Shown one piece after another: positions 12,462-26,500 of a DNA stretch of 64,000 bases. Source of the stretch: Vanilla planifolia (lineage: Eukaryota > Streptophyta > Magnoliopsida > Asparagales > Orchidaceae). The notes below the pieces were generated by a model. The model saw only the letters and a list, made by a program, of their open reading frames with translations, did no database searches and was not told where the DNA came from. The stretch spans positions 14,603,501 to 14,667,500 of the forward strand of contig CM043869.1 of assembly GCA_023846275.1 (NCBI GenBank). Reading direction: 5' to 3'. The number at the start of each line of letters is the position of its first letter. The stretch's first letter is position 1. Both the position numbers and the translations under genes were made by a program.

Positions 12462-13990
12462 TCATGAAATAGATGGCCTAGTGATCTTCCTTCTCTTTGC
12501 GGTTGGAGAGGAGTGATGAGGAATTGCTTGCGATGCACAAGTCATTTCATCGCTCTTATAGCTCAGGCAGGCAGCATCCAAGACCCCATTTGGACTGTGA
12601 GGCACAGAAGGAACCGACAGCAATTCATCCTTGTGTTTTGCACCACTAACAAATACCTGCTCCTGAATCACTTCATAGCATCTCATGACTCTCTCCTACA
12701 GCCACAATAACCATTGAAGTTTGTTCAACACATACTTTTTAAGATATTTGCAAGATGCCATAGGAATTTAGAAGAAACATTCGAACCTTGTCTACATTGC
12801 AGCCAGAACTGATGGCCCTATCAACATCTATATCCAGGGTTTCATTCATCACGGATAACACAGTGGCAGCTGCTATTTCAGAAGGTCTGAATGCTAGGAA
12901 ATCAATTCCTGCATCCATACAGAACAATGAACCTTAATTCAATCCCTATCAATTCATAACTTCACACATACATTAAGCAAAAATCTAGTGTTACCTTTGG
13001 TTGTGCTAAGGATCAGCTCGACCAAACGCGAGAATGACAACATTGATGGGGAACTTCCTCCATTGATCTTGCAAAGGAAATAGTCTATGAAAGAAAAAGG
13101 AGTAACAGCATGCATCCTCCACTTGAGGGTGCTAAGCAACAAGAGCTCCATTCTCTGGATGGTTCTGGCTTCAAACACAAACTTGGCTTCACTCACCTAT
13201 GGAGTGAATAACAAATCATTTAAACCTCAAAAGAATATACATCACGAAGAACTCCATAGATAAACACGGTTGGAATAATGTTAAGTATTACCTGCAGATC
13301 AAGTAATAGAGGAATTTCCATTTCCTCCATTTTGGAAGCCAATGACAAGCATGCCACTGATAACAACTGTGTCATCCAGGCTTTGCCTTGCTATAATTAG
13401 AGATCTATGAGTGATGATATAAAGGGCGATGAACTTTTGCAAAGAAAATCTGTGCTTCATGCAAATAATTAGAGAAATTGAAGTGCTTACAGGAAGCTCA
13501 TAGGTTGAGAGAAAACGATCCAGATAATTCACTGAAAGGTAAAAGCTTAGAGGTCCAAATTTGTAATAAGAATGAACCTGGAATCGAGATGACAGCATCC
13601 GTTAATTGTTTACAGTGAAAGAGAAATATGACAGGAGCAGTAATACAAACATCAAGCTGAAATTGATGGCAAAAAGAAAGAACGAGTAAATCCAGTGTAG
13701 AAGTAACAAAAGAACACAATGGATTGATGAAAATAATAGTCTATTATTAAATCTGGTTCGAATTCACTGATCAGAAGCAAGGGCATAGAACAACTGAAAA
13801 GAATAACCATCTACAACAAAAGATAACGCGCAGTCGCAGGAAAAACTAAGCAGCCACGCAAAGTATGAACTAAGTGAGAGATTAAAGCACCAAATTTCAT
13901 TAAACTCCATGGAATGGGAGTCCCATCAGCTGAAATACATCAAATTGAGACGCTTGAAAGAAGAAAAATTATAAAGCACAAAGTATCCTC

Positions 13991-14021
<31 letters not shown>

Positions 14022-14312
14022 TACCTTTCGAATCCAATCGATGGCATCTCTTCTGATAGAAACGTCCAAAGACCCACTCAAAAGCCGTTTGCAGTAATCG
14101 TTCCTTGGCAGATGCTCTAGCTCTTTCTGCAACAGTAAATCCACGCACTCATCCGATGGTAAGGGAAAACCCATGGAGAAATCCCCATAAACACCAGAAG
14201 ACCAAACGGGCAAATGCTTCTCAAACTCTTCCTCATCATCAAAGCCAAATATGCTTTGGTTTTCCTCTGCGCAGAGGAGGATGGAAGAGATATACTCATA
14301 GCTTAGACCCAT
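12462..14312 (-). CDS. CYCD2/4-like: D-type cyclin, CYCD2/CYCD4 clade, six exons
   Basis: G1 cyclin that partners CDKA and drives retinoblastoma-related (RBR) phosphorylation at G1/S in the nucleus. Exons on the minus strand: 14312-14025, 13577-13491, 13390-13292, 13196-12995, 12908-12787 and 12695-12462. All introns are GT-AG, and the joined frame is open for 343 residues. The RBR-binding LxCxE motif is LLCAE at residues 12-16. The cyclin box includes RRDAIDWI, LSVNYLDRFLS (about 111-121) and LASKMEE; K145 and E175 (in QRMELL) match the cyclin-box Lys/Glu pair that contacts the CDK. FRPSEIAAA marks the C-terminal cyclin fold. The tail has GVLDAACLSYKSDE and a basic KRRK near the end, both typical of CYCD2/CYCD4. 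The start ATG has A at -3 and G at +4; an in-frame upstream extension would need a non-ATG start. No disabling change is visible. Confidence 0.93.
13991..14018. repeat. 28-bp A/T homopolymer in cyclin intron 1
   Basis: A run of 28 A on the plus strand, i.e. T28 on the transcribed strand, begins 6 bases after the intron 1 donor GT (14024-14023). U-rich sequence just inside a donor often helps weak plant 5' splice sites, but a run this long is probably length-polymorphic. The exact count may also be uncertain because of sequencing slippage. Confidence 0.9.
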
Positions 14313-14436
14313 CTTTACCAAGAAGATATTTCTATTGAAACGGAAGAGGATTCCTAGTATAACAAGAGTTTTTCTTTTAGAGTGAACAGATGACGGTTAG
14401 GGTTTTCCTTCTGCACCTCCTCCTCTTCCTCCTGCT

Positions 14437-14454
14437 TCAAACAGGGTTCTTCAT
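14437..14454 (-). promoter_or_regulatory. Five-codon upstream ORF in the cyclin leader
   Basis: If transcription starts near 14565, the first ATG of the leader is at 14454. It opens a tiny frame (Met-Lys-Asn-Pro-Val-stop) ending about 125 nt before the cyclin start. Such short uORFs can lower translation of the main frame. Its presence in the mRNA depends on the unproven transcription start. Confidence 0.35.
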
Positions 14455-14498
14455 TAGTCGAAGGACGAAAGGCCAAGGCTTTATTCAGTAGCAGTGAA

Positions 14499-14527
14499 GA
14501 GGCAGGAGGCAGGAGGCAGAAGGCAGG
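14499..14527. repeat. GAGGCAG short tandem repeat in cyclin 5' region
   Basis: Four near-identical 7-bp units (GAGGCAG, the last with A for G) stand in tandem, read as CTGCCTC on the cyclin strand. They lie in the probable 5' UTR and make it pyrimidine-rich. Confidence 0.8.
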
Positions 14528-14591
14528 ATAGAATAGAAGTGGGCGCTGCAGAACGAAGAGAAAAAGAGGGGCTTTTGTAGAGGAACTTGTG

Positions 14592-14600
14592 TAAAGTATA
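14592..14600 (-). promoter_or_regulatory. Possible TATA element of the cyclin gene
   Basis: The minus strand reads TATACTTTA about 280 nt upstream of the start codon, followed by a pyrimidine-rich leader. The match to a TATA box is imperfect and plant cyclin genes are often TATA-less, so this is tentative. Confidence 0.3.
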
Positions 14601-14719
14601 GGTATTCGAGGGTTGCGCTCAGTATTGACGAGACAATGCATCGTCGCGGCGATCACTGACTGTATGAAAAGCAAGAAAAATTTATGCTGCTCCTTCCCAA
14701 AAAAACATGTGTTTTTCAA

Positions 14720-16593
14720 AAATTGTTTTTGTTTTTTCTATATATATGCTTACTTGAAATGTATGAATTGAATTGAATTTTAGAAACAATTGAATCGTCT
14801 AAAGGCCAACAACTTGACTAAAATTCTATATAATATCATAGTTTTAAGAAAAGATGTTAAAAATTATCAAAATTAGTTAAGATATTTTTATGCCAATACC
14901 GTTGATATTTACATGCAACCAAAATCAATAAGAGATATCATCTTCTCACTTTTATTCAACTAATATTCAATAGATAGAAAAATAATATTCAAATAATTAA
15001 TTTTTTTAATTTCATTTTAAAAGATAGAAGATTCATTTCTTTCTAATTTAATCATGAAATTATGTAAATGAGAAAAGATTTGTTTGATATTATTATGTTT
15101 AGGCTTTGTTAATTACAAGATTTTTATTATTACAATTTGAATTTATTTTATTATGATTAATATAATACTTAAACAATATTGCATTTTGATAACAAGCGAG
15201 TTAATCACTAATTTTTTAAAAAAACAAATTATAAACACTAGTTCTAATTCTACAATTATTATATTTTTTGTTTATAAAATTAAGAAAATAAGTTTATCTT
15301 TATATGTTAATTTTATTTCAAATATTATATTATAATAATAATTTTTAGATATTATGATAATGTATTCTCATCCCATAAAATTCCCATCACAAACGTCAAA
15401 ACATATAGGCATTAGGAGGTTTATTTTTGTTCTAACTATGAAAAAACAATGTTCACTAAGTGCACTTGATTCAACTAAATAGCCAAGTTAGGACGAGCTG
15501 AAAAATGCAAGTAAAAACATGTGTAATGTTCCATTCAATTTTCTTTTTAAATTTATGATATTTTATCTTTTATGACTGTTAAATTTTATTAGAGCTATTT
15601 TGCAATTATAAAGGTTATCTACGCTTAACTTCGTTTTGTTAAGTTTTGGTATTTATAAGTGTTTGCTATTTGATATTTTATTTAACAAGTTTGTTTTACA
15701 AAAATAACTTTATTTAAAAAATATTTATTAATATTCTTTAAAATATTTTTATTAAAATATATTAATTTTAACAATAAAAAAAATGAAAGTAAATACTTAA
15801 GTGCAGCACCGTTCCTCGTCAATAACTTCTTTTTGGTGGCAATAATTGCGGTTTTTCGAAAACTTATTTCAAAATTTTGTTTTAAAAGATAATTTATGCT
15901 TGCAAAAAAATATATTTTTTCTCAAATATTTGCAAAATTTTTTATCAACAACAACGTAAAAAAAGTCAATCAATGGATTTCGAGCGGTTAAAAACCCATT
16001 TCATTAGATAGGGAGAAAATGCTTGGATGCAGCTTAGAGGGGCTATTCATTCATAAGTCATAAGATAGTTTAGAGGAAGCATCACTTGGATTCAAGTTAC
16101 AGGAGCTTTTTTTCACATATTATAAGATATATTATTAAAAATTATTTTTTAATCATAAAAAAATATTGTCAAACTAAAACACTATTTCTAATTACAATTA
16201 TATTAAATAACTCTAACAAAAGGTATCTAATCAACTTTTTGATAATTAGTTTCCAAACAATGACAACTGCTTTGTTGACTACTAGAAGCTTAATCAAGCA
16301 AAGCTCATATTTTTATATAAACAAACTTATATGCACTACAACAAATAAGTTATTTAGCAACCCAATGCAAGCCCTACACAAACAAAGGTCATTAAGTCCA
16401 AGTAAGAAAATTCTTACCATCAGCTTTAGAAATTGTAAGTCATTCTTTCAATTATTGGTTAGCAATCAATTTAATTTAGTCATTAACCAATTGTTTGATG
16501 ACCTAATTAGTGCCTACATGGAATTCTATTCTTATCCTACCAAAAACTCCTCCCCTTCTCAATGAACCCAATCTCTTCATGCCCTTCATGTGC
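14720..16593. other. AT-rich intergenic DNA
   Basis: No gene recognised. The sequence is dominated by A/T runs and short inverted AT stretches. An open stretch at 16086-16565 on the plus strand lacks an initiating ATG at its boundary and has low-complexity Ile/Asn/Leu composition, so it is not called. Confidence 0.5.
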
Positions 16594-16925
16594 GTTGTAA
16601 TGCGGCATAAGGGAGATGAGAATCGACCCTCCAACAATGGGCAATTACAAAAAATATAACAAAAGTAAAAAAAAAAAAAAACAAGGCTCTTCTCTTCTTC
16701 TTCTCAATATATCATATGCCACCACATCCATATGTTGTTGCATATGAGATAGAGGAATCAAATCTCCAATAAAGAGCTATTGCAAGGCACAATAAAAACA
16801 AGTAACTCTTCTTTTTGTCTTCTAAATATATCCAATGTCATCACACTCATATTATGTGGCATAAGGTAGAGGAGAATCGACCCTCCCATGGTGAGTAATT
16901 ACGAAGAACATTATATAAGGAAAAG
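16594..16925. repeat. Degenerate tandem repeat, about 2.5 units of 115-140 bp
   Basis: Three units begin at about 16594, 16734 and 16852. Each opens with a GCATAAG/GCATATGAG-like segment and continues with GAGAATCGACCCTCC or a mutated form, then an ATTAC-like segment. Units 1 and 2 continue with CTCTTCTTTTT-type pyrimidines and ATATATC(A/C)ATG. Unit 3 is cut short. Unit 1 contains an A15-like run that lengthens it. Confidence 0.6.
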
Positions 16926-18892
16926 ACAAATGACTTGTCCATTTAACTCACATCATTTTTTAGGTCATTTGATGAAATGATGCTATGAGAGATTGAATTT
17001 TAAAAGTGTTTTGATAATTTCCTTATTCAAGACTTATTTAAAACTTTTATTAAAAATTTCTGTAGATTTTATTTTTTTTATTATAAAAATAAACCAAAAA
17101 TCAACTATAATAACCTATTTAAATATTAGTTTATGTTGAATTTGTGATCATTGATGGTTTTTTTTTTATCATGTTCTCTTTAATGCCTCATTGTTGATGA
17201 GATAGATCCACTTTTTAACATGCAACTAAATTGGTATCTAGGCTAGGTTGCTTTGTGGTTTCAAACTACAAATATCTTTGCTTAGTTTTCATTATATATC
17301 ATCCACCTTGTTTTCATCACATTTGTGTTATTATAATACTTCCAGTTTCTCTATATTACTGTACTTTGTTATGTGATTCAGAGAATACTAGCTACAGGAT
17401 TGTTTTTAAGGATTTTCGACATTGTCCTATAGCCAAAACGCAAAAAACACTTTGACCAATATAATTTATCTTCAATAGATTTTTGTTCTTGCTATTTGAA
17501 GAAATCTGATTAATTTTCATCCATTCACTTCATTTATAGTGATATAAGAATGCTTGAATACATCTATTTTTCACTTTGAAGGAGGTTCAACAATGGGATC
17601 TGCATTGGCAAAACACGATACAAAAGGCTTAACTCAAATTGTTTGAACTATAATCAACATTGATAGAACATTTATTTTGTTATCCTTAATATCTCAATAA
17701 ACTCATTGTATGTCTATTATTTTCTCACACATGGCACCTACCCATTAAGCTTTTATTGTCTAAGAAAGTGATACATTTGTAGTTATTACTATCTCTAAGA
17801 ATCATATGTTCTTTATCTATGTTATTATAAGAGAATTAACATTGAATAGAAATTTTAGATTTATGCATTTTTTTAAATGAGTATGTCTCATTGGATGACA
17901 TTAAATATTCTAGACATTTTATTATATACATATGTAGTGATAGTTGTCACTTACATGTTATGATTAACAGTAAAATGGCTAACTTAATATTTGTTATCTA
18001 ATTATTAATCTCACTTAGGATTTCTCAACATGTATTAAACATATTTGTAGATGGCTATGAAAAAATTAGTTATAGAGAAAATTATAAAATCAAACTAGTC
18101 ATTATCCTTTACCATAAACTAGATGTATCATATGTTAATTTCAAAATAATATGTATAGATCTTTGATTCAAGCTTTTCTACTTAGTGTGTCTTACATCTT
18201 GTTTATCCACCATCTAATTTGCACTAGATATATCATAAGTACAAAATCATATATCATATGCAAGTGTCATATTGTATATAAGTTCTAAATAAGACTCTAT
18301 GAAGTACATATATTTTAAGTAATGTACCTTATAATTATGAATGACATACTGACATTATATGTCAACATATCATATGCCATATGCAATTTTTCCTTGTTTC
18401 AAAATTTTCTCAAGTAATTCTAAATACGTTGTTATGATGCATGTAGAACCCTTATTAATTTTGAAGATATGAATGCATACATATGCTTGACCCACATAAG
18501 ATCAATTTACAAAGATCATCTCATAAATTACTCTCAAATTGATCTTGTGATCTTCTTTCTTAGTGAAGTAATCTTGATGGTTCAAATCTTCTTGCAAGAG
18601 CATTCAAATGCTTGTTTAAGCCTTCTTGATATTGCCAATATCCTTTAGCTCTTTTTTTGAGTTTAGTCTTGTATTTTTCTTGAGCTTTACTTGAACTTCT
18701 TTGTGCTCATCTTTTAAGTTACTTCAAAGCTTCAATAAATTAATTAGTTTTATAAAAAAATTATTTACAATAGATAAACACATAAGTACCTTATATAATT
18801 GTAATATTATCATCAAAATTTAAGTTTGAGTTGAGATTCAATGTGTTAACACTTTTTATCTCTTCTAATTATATCTTATTTAATCCTTAGTC
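16926..18892. other. AT-rich intergenic DNA
   Basis: No coding sequence recognised. From about 18180 to 18400 there are many CATATG/TCATAT/ATATGA words. The region may be old transposon sequence but nothing diagnostic remains. Confidence 0.45.
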
Positions 18893-20480
18893 TTTGTATT
18901 ATTAGTATGATGATAACAAAATAATTATATTATTTTCCTAATTTTTTAAGTATTTCAGATCATATATCTCAAGATCAAATAATTAATTATGTCAAGAGCT
19001 TGATCACTTCACTTAAAGAGCTTAACATAGGTATTTTGGTGTTGACCATAATTGACACTAAGAGAAATGAAAGCTTAAGTAGCACAAAGAGAAAATCTTT
19101 ATTGAATCATCTTTATTAGTATTAAAATGTATGACCTATAATGATTTTCATAAAACACTAAGTTTTAGTAAGGTTAAGTGTGGGTATTAAATATTTTTAA
19201 AATTATTTTTTGCTTATATTACTTTAATCTTAGGACATGTATCTCATCTAGGTTGTTTTATATATAAATACATCTTTGAATATTATAAAATTAATACTAT
19301 ATTAACTAGTATAATCTAATCAAATAAAATTTAAAAATTGGATGAATTACATGAAGTATACAAAAATTGTACTTATCATATATTTATGATGGCCTCACTA
19401 ACTAATACAACTAGTTGTCTCATGTGATTGGATAAACAAACACATGTTAGTGATCCTATACTAAATTGATTGAATGCATGATTTGTACAAGTAAAATATC
19501 CTTTTCATATAATACAAATCTATTTTCTTGAGAGGTGTAAGTAGAGATACAAAACTATTATATTTTATACAAAATGATATCTTTATCATACTTATACAAT
19601 CAATTCATTGGTAAGGATAAACAAGAAGTTTAAACAAAGTAATTAGGTTTGAGCTACAATTTGTCTAGTCATACATGTACAATCCATCCAGTATATTAGT
19701 ATGATTCCATTTCTAGAGAGTGATAACAAGAACTTAGGCAGTAAGAGTGTTAAAAGTCATCGTATGAGTATGTTTCTTTATTTTTCAATGATAATGGATG
19801 TTAATGGCTTCATCAAGTATGATCCTTGTCATCTTATTTGTACAATCCTATAAAAATTCAAGAGATGAAAATATGAATTTGATGAGTTATGTTATTCATT
19901 CTTATACAATAATATCACTCTATAAGTATGATCTTTTGTAAGCCAAGACTTGTCTGATATATTGGAGAATGAGCTTATAGGTGTATTATACTTCTATAAT
20001 CTCTAGTTTAGACATATGATTAGTTCAAATATGTTGGCTAGTTTGATTGGTTTTTATGAAACTTTGACTTAGCTATTAGGAGGAGAGAATTATAAGGAAT
20101 ATAAAATGGGATCCAAACATTATGTTAAATGTTAATGTTTACTTGGATATCTTTGTGAAGAGAAACATATTGAGATCATCATTTATAAGAGAAGTAAAGT
20201 GAAAGTTTGCAAGATTCAAGCATATATCCTATTCCAAGCATTCATTTATTTTTCTTTATATAAGCTAAGTTGGAATTTACTTTCCATTGTTTTACTACAA
20301 CATTAATGCATCTCTTACATAATTGTATTTAAGTTATAGGATCTTGTATTTGAGTTTTTTATATGTTTTTTATCTCATTGTTAAAAATTTTTATTTGCTC
20401 TTTGTATTAGCCAATTATAGGAATTGTGATTATTTAAAAACCTTTTGTAAAAAGATAAGTAATTCAAAACAAAATAATAA
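18893..20480 (+). repeat. Possible LTR-like segment, plus orientation
   Basis: Near 18905 the sequence GTATGATGATAACAAAAT resembles the GATGATAACAAA segment found close to the start of many plant copia LTRs, and the same signature opens the better-supported LTR at 59.6 kb. A TATATAAGC-like site lies near 20258. The ends are undefined and no second copy was matched base by base, so the call is weak. Confidence 0.3.
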
Positions 20481-20589
20481 TGGAATTATAGATTGGACAA
20501 AATTTCTTTTAATTTTTGAAGTACTTATTATTGAATATGGTCCAAGTAAAAAAAATAGTAGTAAGAAAGGAATGTACATAAGTATTTCA

Positions 20590-23500
20590 AGTGGTTCAAT
20601 CACCAATACTTGACTTACATCTACCCTTGGTTAACTCAACCAAGCTTCACTAACCAATGTCTTTTGCTAACTAAAGAGTAGGCTACCAACCCTTAAAACA
20701 CTTTGATCATACTCTAATAAAAACCTGAGTCCACAAAGCTTACAACAATAGGCTAATCATGTCCACATAACATCGTCTAACTCAATAATCATAATAAGTA
20801 AGGTAATATTATATATAACACCTAAAATCACTTCATACAAACACCTATACCTTTAAACCTTTAAAACAAAGATGACACAAGTTCAAGTAAAACAAAGATG
20901 TTATTGATAAAAGAATAAAAAATATGTTTGCAATAAAATATGAAAAAATTCAAGCTGAGTAGAAATATGTTTTAATTAATACAAATTAGGTTCATTCAAG
21001 ATAGATGAACATATTTCACATTAGCTTCAACCAAGAGAGATAAGCACATTAAGCCCTTTTCTCTTTGTTATTTGATCTTGCAATCTTGATCATCCTTTTC
21101 TTTTCAAAAATCATTCTTATTTATACATTTGAATTGTTTAAGGTCAAAACTAGATCATCCAATACTAGAATGTGATTTTCAAAGTGAAAGATATAATTGT
21201 TATGCCATCTGTTCGTTAATCATCCAAATAAATCGCCAGGATCAAATCAGAAAGATAAGCATAAAACTAACATTTCCTTGATGATTCATTGATATTAATG
21301 GTGTATTTCAACAACTAATAAATTATCATACTAGTATGATAAATTTTTTTACACTATACAATGAAGGTTCTTAAAACATTATTCAAGTTTTTAGCATGTA
21401 ACACTAAAAGATCAAAAGGATCATATAATTGCATGTTGTTCATTTATATTATTCAAATGGATGTATAAGTGTGAAATGTGAATTATCAACATATGATAAT
21501 TATTTTTCACTAAAAGTTGAGCTCTGGAGACTTTTCTATACAATGTGAGATCATACAATACATTGATGTTTACTTAAAAGCAATAACATAAGAATGTAAC
21601 AACTAATGAATGTGCTCATATGAAACATATATTGTATTAGTGCACCAAGATGGAAGCATTCTATCTCAAGGTTTTCAAACCATGAGATGGAATGGATAGT
21701 ACAATTACGATACACTACTTCATTTTTATGACCAAGCCACAACTGCATATTCTAAGTTAATAGAATGGTCATACTAGTATAATAGATATATCGTACATGC
21801 CTTGACCACCCTAGTTCTTATTTATGACTTATATCTTTCTAAGAAACAAATGTTATATTCATGTGAATTTGGCTTCATACTCATATGATGCTAGTGATTA
21901 CTTAACTCCTATAATACGAGCAAGAGCCATACAAGTTGATGTTTTGCATAACCGAGTTTGCACTCTTCATTCTTAGGCCAAATGATAATTACATATATAC
22001 GATGAAACCATCATACCTATATTAGAGTCATGATAACTTAAAATTCACTAATACTTTAAGCCTAAAAACAAACTGTATTACTACGATATTAATCGTTGTA
22101 TACTATGATCATAAGATAGTGAAACTTATAGCTTATTTTAAACTTGATTTCATTAACTTAAAAATTCTAACTTTATAAAGATATCTATATGAATGTTATT
22201 GAAGCTCTAATGCATCTAAGCTCAAGCGTAAAGATTTGTTAAGGAATGCATGAATGAGTTAACCAAGTCCTAAGTGCCATTTTGCAAAAGATAAATGTTT
22301 GACATTCTAACTTAAGTAGTTATAGAAAATGTTCATCTCCATGTGTTTTAGCCATGCAACTAAGTGCTTTTCTTCATGGCTCAATGATCAATAGGTTGAG
22401 CCATCTATGAGCAAAGGTCTTCATTCTTTATCCAACTCCAAGTGCATGAACATTGCTCAACATCAACTACCAATACTTTCACTATCTAATTCTACATATG
22501 CATGGCATGCGAAGTATCCATTAGTAACCAAGAGTTTGGTCTTATGATCATTAAACATAAAGGCATAATAACCTCTCCTTTGATGATTATAGAACCAATG
22601 CTAAAAGAAGGATATTACTATAACAAGCCAAATAACAATTGATAATAGCATGCTAAACTGAAGGCAATTTTACAAAAAATATAAAGGAATATAGATTTTA
22701 CAAATTATTCCAAAAGCTAACATGTTTCCAAAATACAAAATAATGTAATAAAAAATGTTACAACAAATAAAAGTAGGGGAGCATATTTATAGCTTTACCA
22801 ATCAGCTCCCCCTATATCTACACATCTAACTATAATTGTAACTACAGCTTATCAACATAACAAAAGAAAGTAACAACTATATATAATGGTAATTATAATG
22901 TAAAAATATAAGATTAATGCAAAATTGATTACTACAATAATTACATATCACCGTCATCATTATATTCAAAATTCATTATACAACAAAAGTAACACAATAA
23001 GAAAAAAAATAATAATTTATAGTAGTAATAATAATAAGATTTTCCCTTGATTGTGTGAATATCTATTCAGCATAGCTCCACCCAATTCCAACAAGTAGAA
23101 CTAATTTTCTCTTGAATTGTTGATCTCTCCCTACATTACTTAATTCTAGCATTTTACATTCACCCTCCTTTTGTAGTCATTCAAGGGGATTAAGGATGAT
23201 CAATTCACAAAAATATAGTAATTCATAATAACTTATAACAAGCTAAGAGAGATATAGTACTAATTATTCTTGACCACAGATGACACTATAATTGTTTTAA
23301 GATTAGGTCAAAAAATAATATTTGTTAGAAAACATCACCTTAAGAAATGCTGAACTAAATAGGCTCGTTGTGTCAAATACTTAATTTCTTGTACAAGAAA
23401 ATTCTTTAAGTAATTGCATATTTGCTTGCATATTCATCCAATCAAAATAGGTACTTTCATTATTTGACCAAATTGTTTAGCCCAAAAAAGGTATTTTAAA

Positions 23501-26500
23501 GAATCAACTAAGATCACCTTTAATGATTTCTACCATGATTTGGCATAGATAAGATTTAGTTATATTATAATCCTTAGTGATCTTTATGTTTGCATAAAAG
23601 TACTTTATTATCTTATTATTGAATGGGTGTCTTTTAATTCATCATCTAACCTAGTTTGAGAGAAATAAAATCAAATTAGATCCTTTGGCTTAAACTCTAG
23701 TTTTGCACTTGGGGGATTTGGAATGTTTATCTCACAATCCTTTATTTACTTGTAAAGCTCTGCACCAATCTTATTTCAAAATAAAGATCCATCAATTTCT
23801 TAAGTTGTTGATGCCTTTGTTTTCTTAGGTTTTGATTTCTTGGTTTATGATCTTTTATTCATGTCATATGGAAAAGTTCAAAGTTGTTGCAAAATAAAAA
23901 ATCATGTATGTATTAAGACCTAATCTAAATAAGAAGATCCATAAAGTTTACAAAAGTTTTATAAATTGAGATGGTGAAGAATTATTATGATGTGAATGGA
24001 AACAATTGAGATAGAAAGTCAATCCACTTCAAAATGAAGATCCACTAACAATCAAAGCACACCAGGAGCCAATCATACTAATGATTGCCACATAACTCTT
24101 GTGGAATTTTTCATCTTTTATTTTCATGGTTAACTAATTTTTGGGAAAAATAACCTATGCTATAATACTATATATATAAAGAAAAGTTATATTTGTAAGA
24201 ATGTGTAGATCATAAAAGACAATTTGAAATATAAATACAAATCTTACTAATATAACTATCATACATAGATGACCAGATGATCGTACATGTCCTACAAATT
24301 CTTCCCTAGTTCACTAACTCTAATGTATTGGTCATGTCATATTTCTTACTTTGCTTAGTTTTAGTTAATGCATAAATTGTAATATTAGTTGCTTCGCTTA
24401 TTTGTATTAATCTTATTCAAGTATTGTTCTCATTTGACATCGTGATAGCCTAATCATACATTGTTCATATTTGACCTATGGAAATATCAAACTAAGCTAG
24501 CTTAAGTTTCGATTATAGATATAGTAGTTCAACAGCATCATACATGCATGAAGAGCAATAGATCTTTATAATTCTTTAGTCCATTTTATGCAAGCCAACA
24601 ATGATTTGTACTAGTACGAAGTAAGAATTATACGAGTTGGACTAACTATATTTATCAAATTCCATATTGAATCACTTCTTATTCAACATATCCAATTAAA
24701 AGGTACTTTGGACTAAGTGTTCCATGCATCACTAATTTACCACATCTTCTCAAATGCACATGAAATGCCCTCTTCATGACAGTGCAAGATACCTAATTGG
24801 TTTAACTTAACTTTTATTATACCAATTTTGGTATTTTGTTAAGGTAAGGACCACATTTGTTTGTTCCTTTAGGTGTAGAATTTTTCAAATGAACTATAAG
24901 CTTAACTCAAAAGTCAAGGTTTTTCTAGATATCTATTTAAACTCTAACCTTAGGAACCAAAATCATCATGAATTAAATAGTAGAGAGAGTGTAGAGGATT
25001 TTGCAAGTTCTCCATAAGATAAATTACTCTTAGGTTTCCATACTTAAGTATTCCTTTTAGTTGCAAGAAATTTCCTAAGAAAGCATTCAAAAGATGTGCC
25101 CTTTCATGTAGCAATAGTTGCATACAACTTTGGAAGTTACATGAGAATAAGATGTATGCAAGGAAGCACATTTACATATGATCTCTTCAATCTATAATTA
25201 CCATGCCAATGGGGTGTAACAATGGAGTGCACATGTAAATGAATATTATCTCTTTTCACATATGTAATAACCCATGATGGACGTATGTGAATATGATATA
25301 GTATGAGAAGATACATATGAGGAAATACCAACAAATTTTGCTAACGAGGCATCAAGTTCTTTTATATCAACATAAAGTGAGTCAATTTTTTTAAAATTCA
25401 AAATTTTATTTTCTTAATTGAGCATTCTCAAAATTTAAAGTATCAATACATGAGTTGCTCATAAATAATAATTTTTCACATCATCAAACTTGTTTTGTTT
25501 ATTGCTCAAAGTAGAAAAGTGCAAGTTTTCTTCTTCTTAAAGTGATTTATACATTTTTTTGAGCTCGTTGCATTGATTTTGTAAAGCATGAATATGATCT
25601 TCTTGTTTAGCAAATTTATTTTTTAAATTAGAATATAATTTAATTAACCTTTTGTGTTCAAATACTAATTCTTTAAAGCAATTAGACAATTCTTTACAAT
25701 AATTAGAAAAAGAATCATAATTTTTTAGTAAGAGGCACTTTGAATTACACTAATACTATTTCTTCTTCTTCTTCATTTGGTTTTTCATCTCCTTCTTGTT
25801 TTTATCCAAAACTTGGGATTGAATATCACTATATGACTTATATAGTTCTTTCATTGTCTCAAAACAAGTTAATATATGATAAATGTTTATACCATCTTCT
25901 TGAAACAAAGCACAATAAGTTTGTTTTTTTTTGCATTTAGTTGTATCATTATGCATGCTCTATCACTCCTATCATTACGATAGTGCAAGAGTGTACAAAG
26001 AAATTTTGAATTTACCAACCAATGAAATTTTCCAATCGGTGAGCAAGCCACAAACCCTCACAATACTTTGAACAAACATTATCTCTACAAGACTTACAAC
26101 AGTAATCCAATCATGGCCACTTAGCCTCAACTAGGTCAACAATCATAATTAGTGAACTAATATTGTATACTATATCTAAATTGCTTTATGCAAACACCTA
26201 AACCTATATAACATTAAAATGACACAAATATAAGTAAATAAAAGAAGTTTCCAATATGAAACAAAACAAGAGGGAATGCAAGTTGAGTATAAAAATGTTA
26301 CAAGTAATGCACACTAGCTTCAACTGAGAGACATTATTGGGCACTATCTAATTAGTTAATCACAAGAGAATTTATCTCCTGAAATTGATCATGTAATCTA
26401 ATTGTCTCAACAAACAATATGGTCCTTTGATTTCTTAACTAAAAATTCCATTGTTGAAAGAATTCAATTTCTAAGTAGGTTTTGATCTACTGTCTAATGG

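Noticed and set aside
14354..14719. 121-codon minus-strand frame upstream of the cyclin gene
   Set aside because: It starts at a non-ATG codon upstream of the likely promoter and includes the GAGGCAG repeat; no domain.
16086..16565. 159-codon plus-strand open frame
   Set aside because: No ATG at its start, composition driven by AT-richness, no recognisable domain or splice context.
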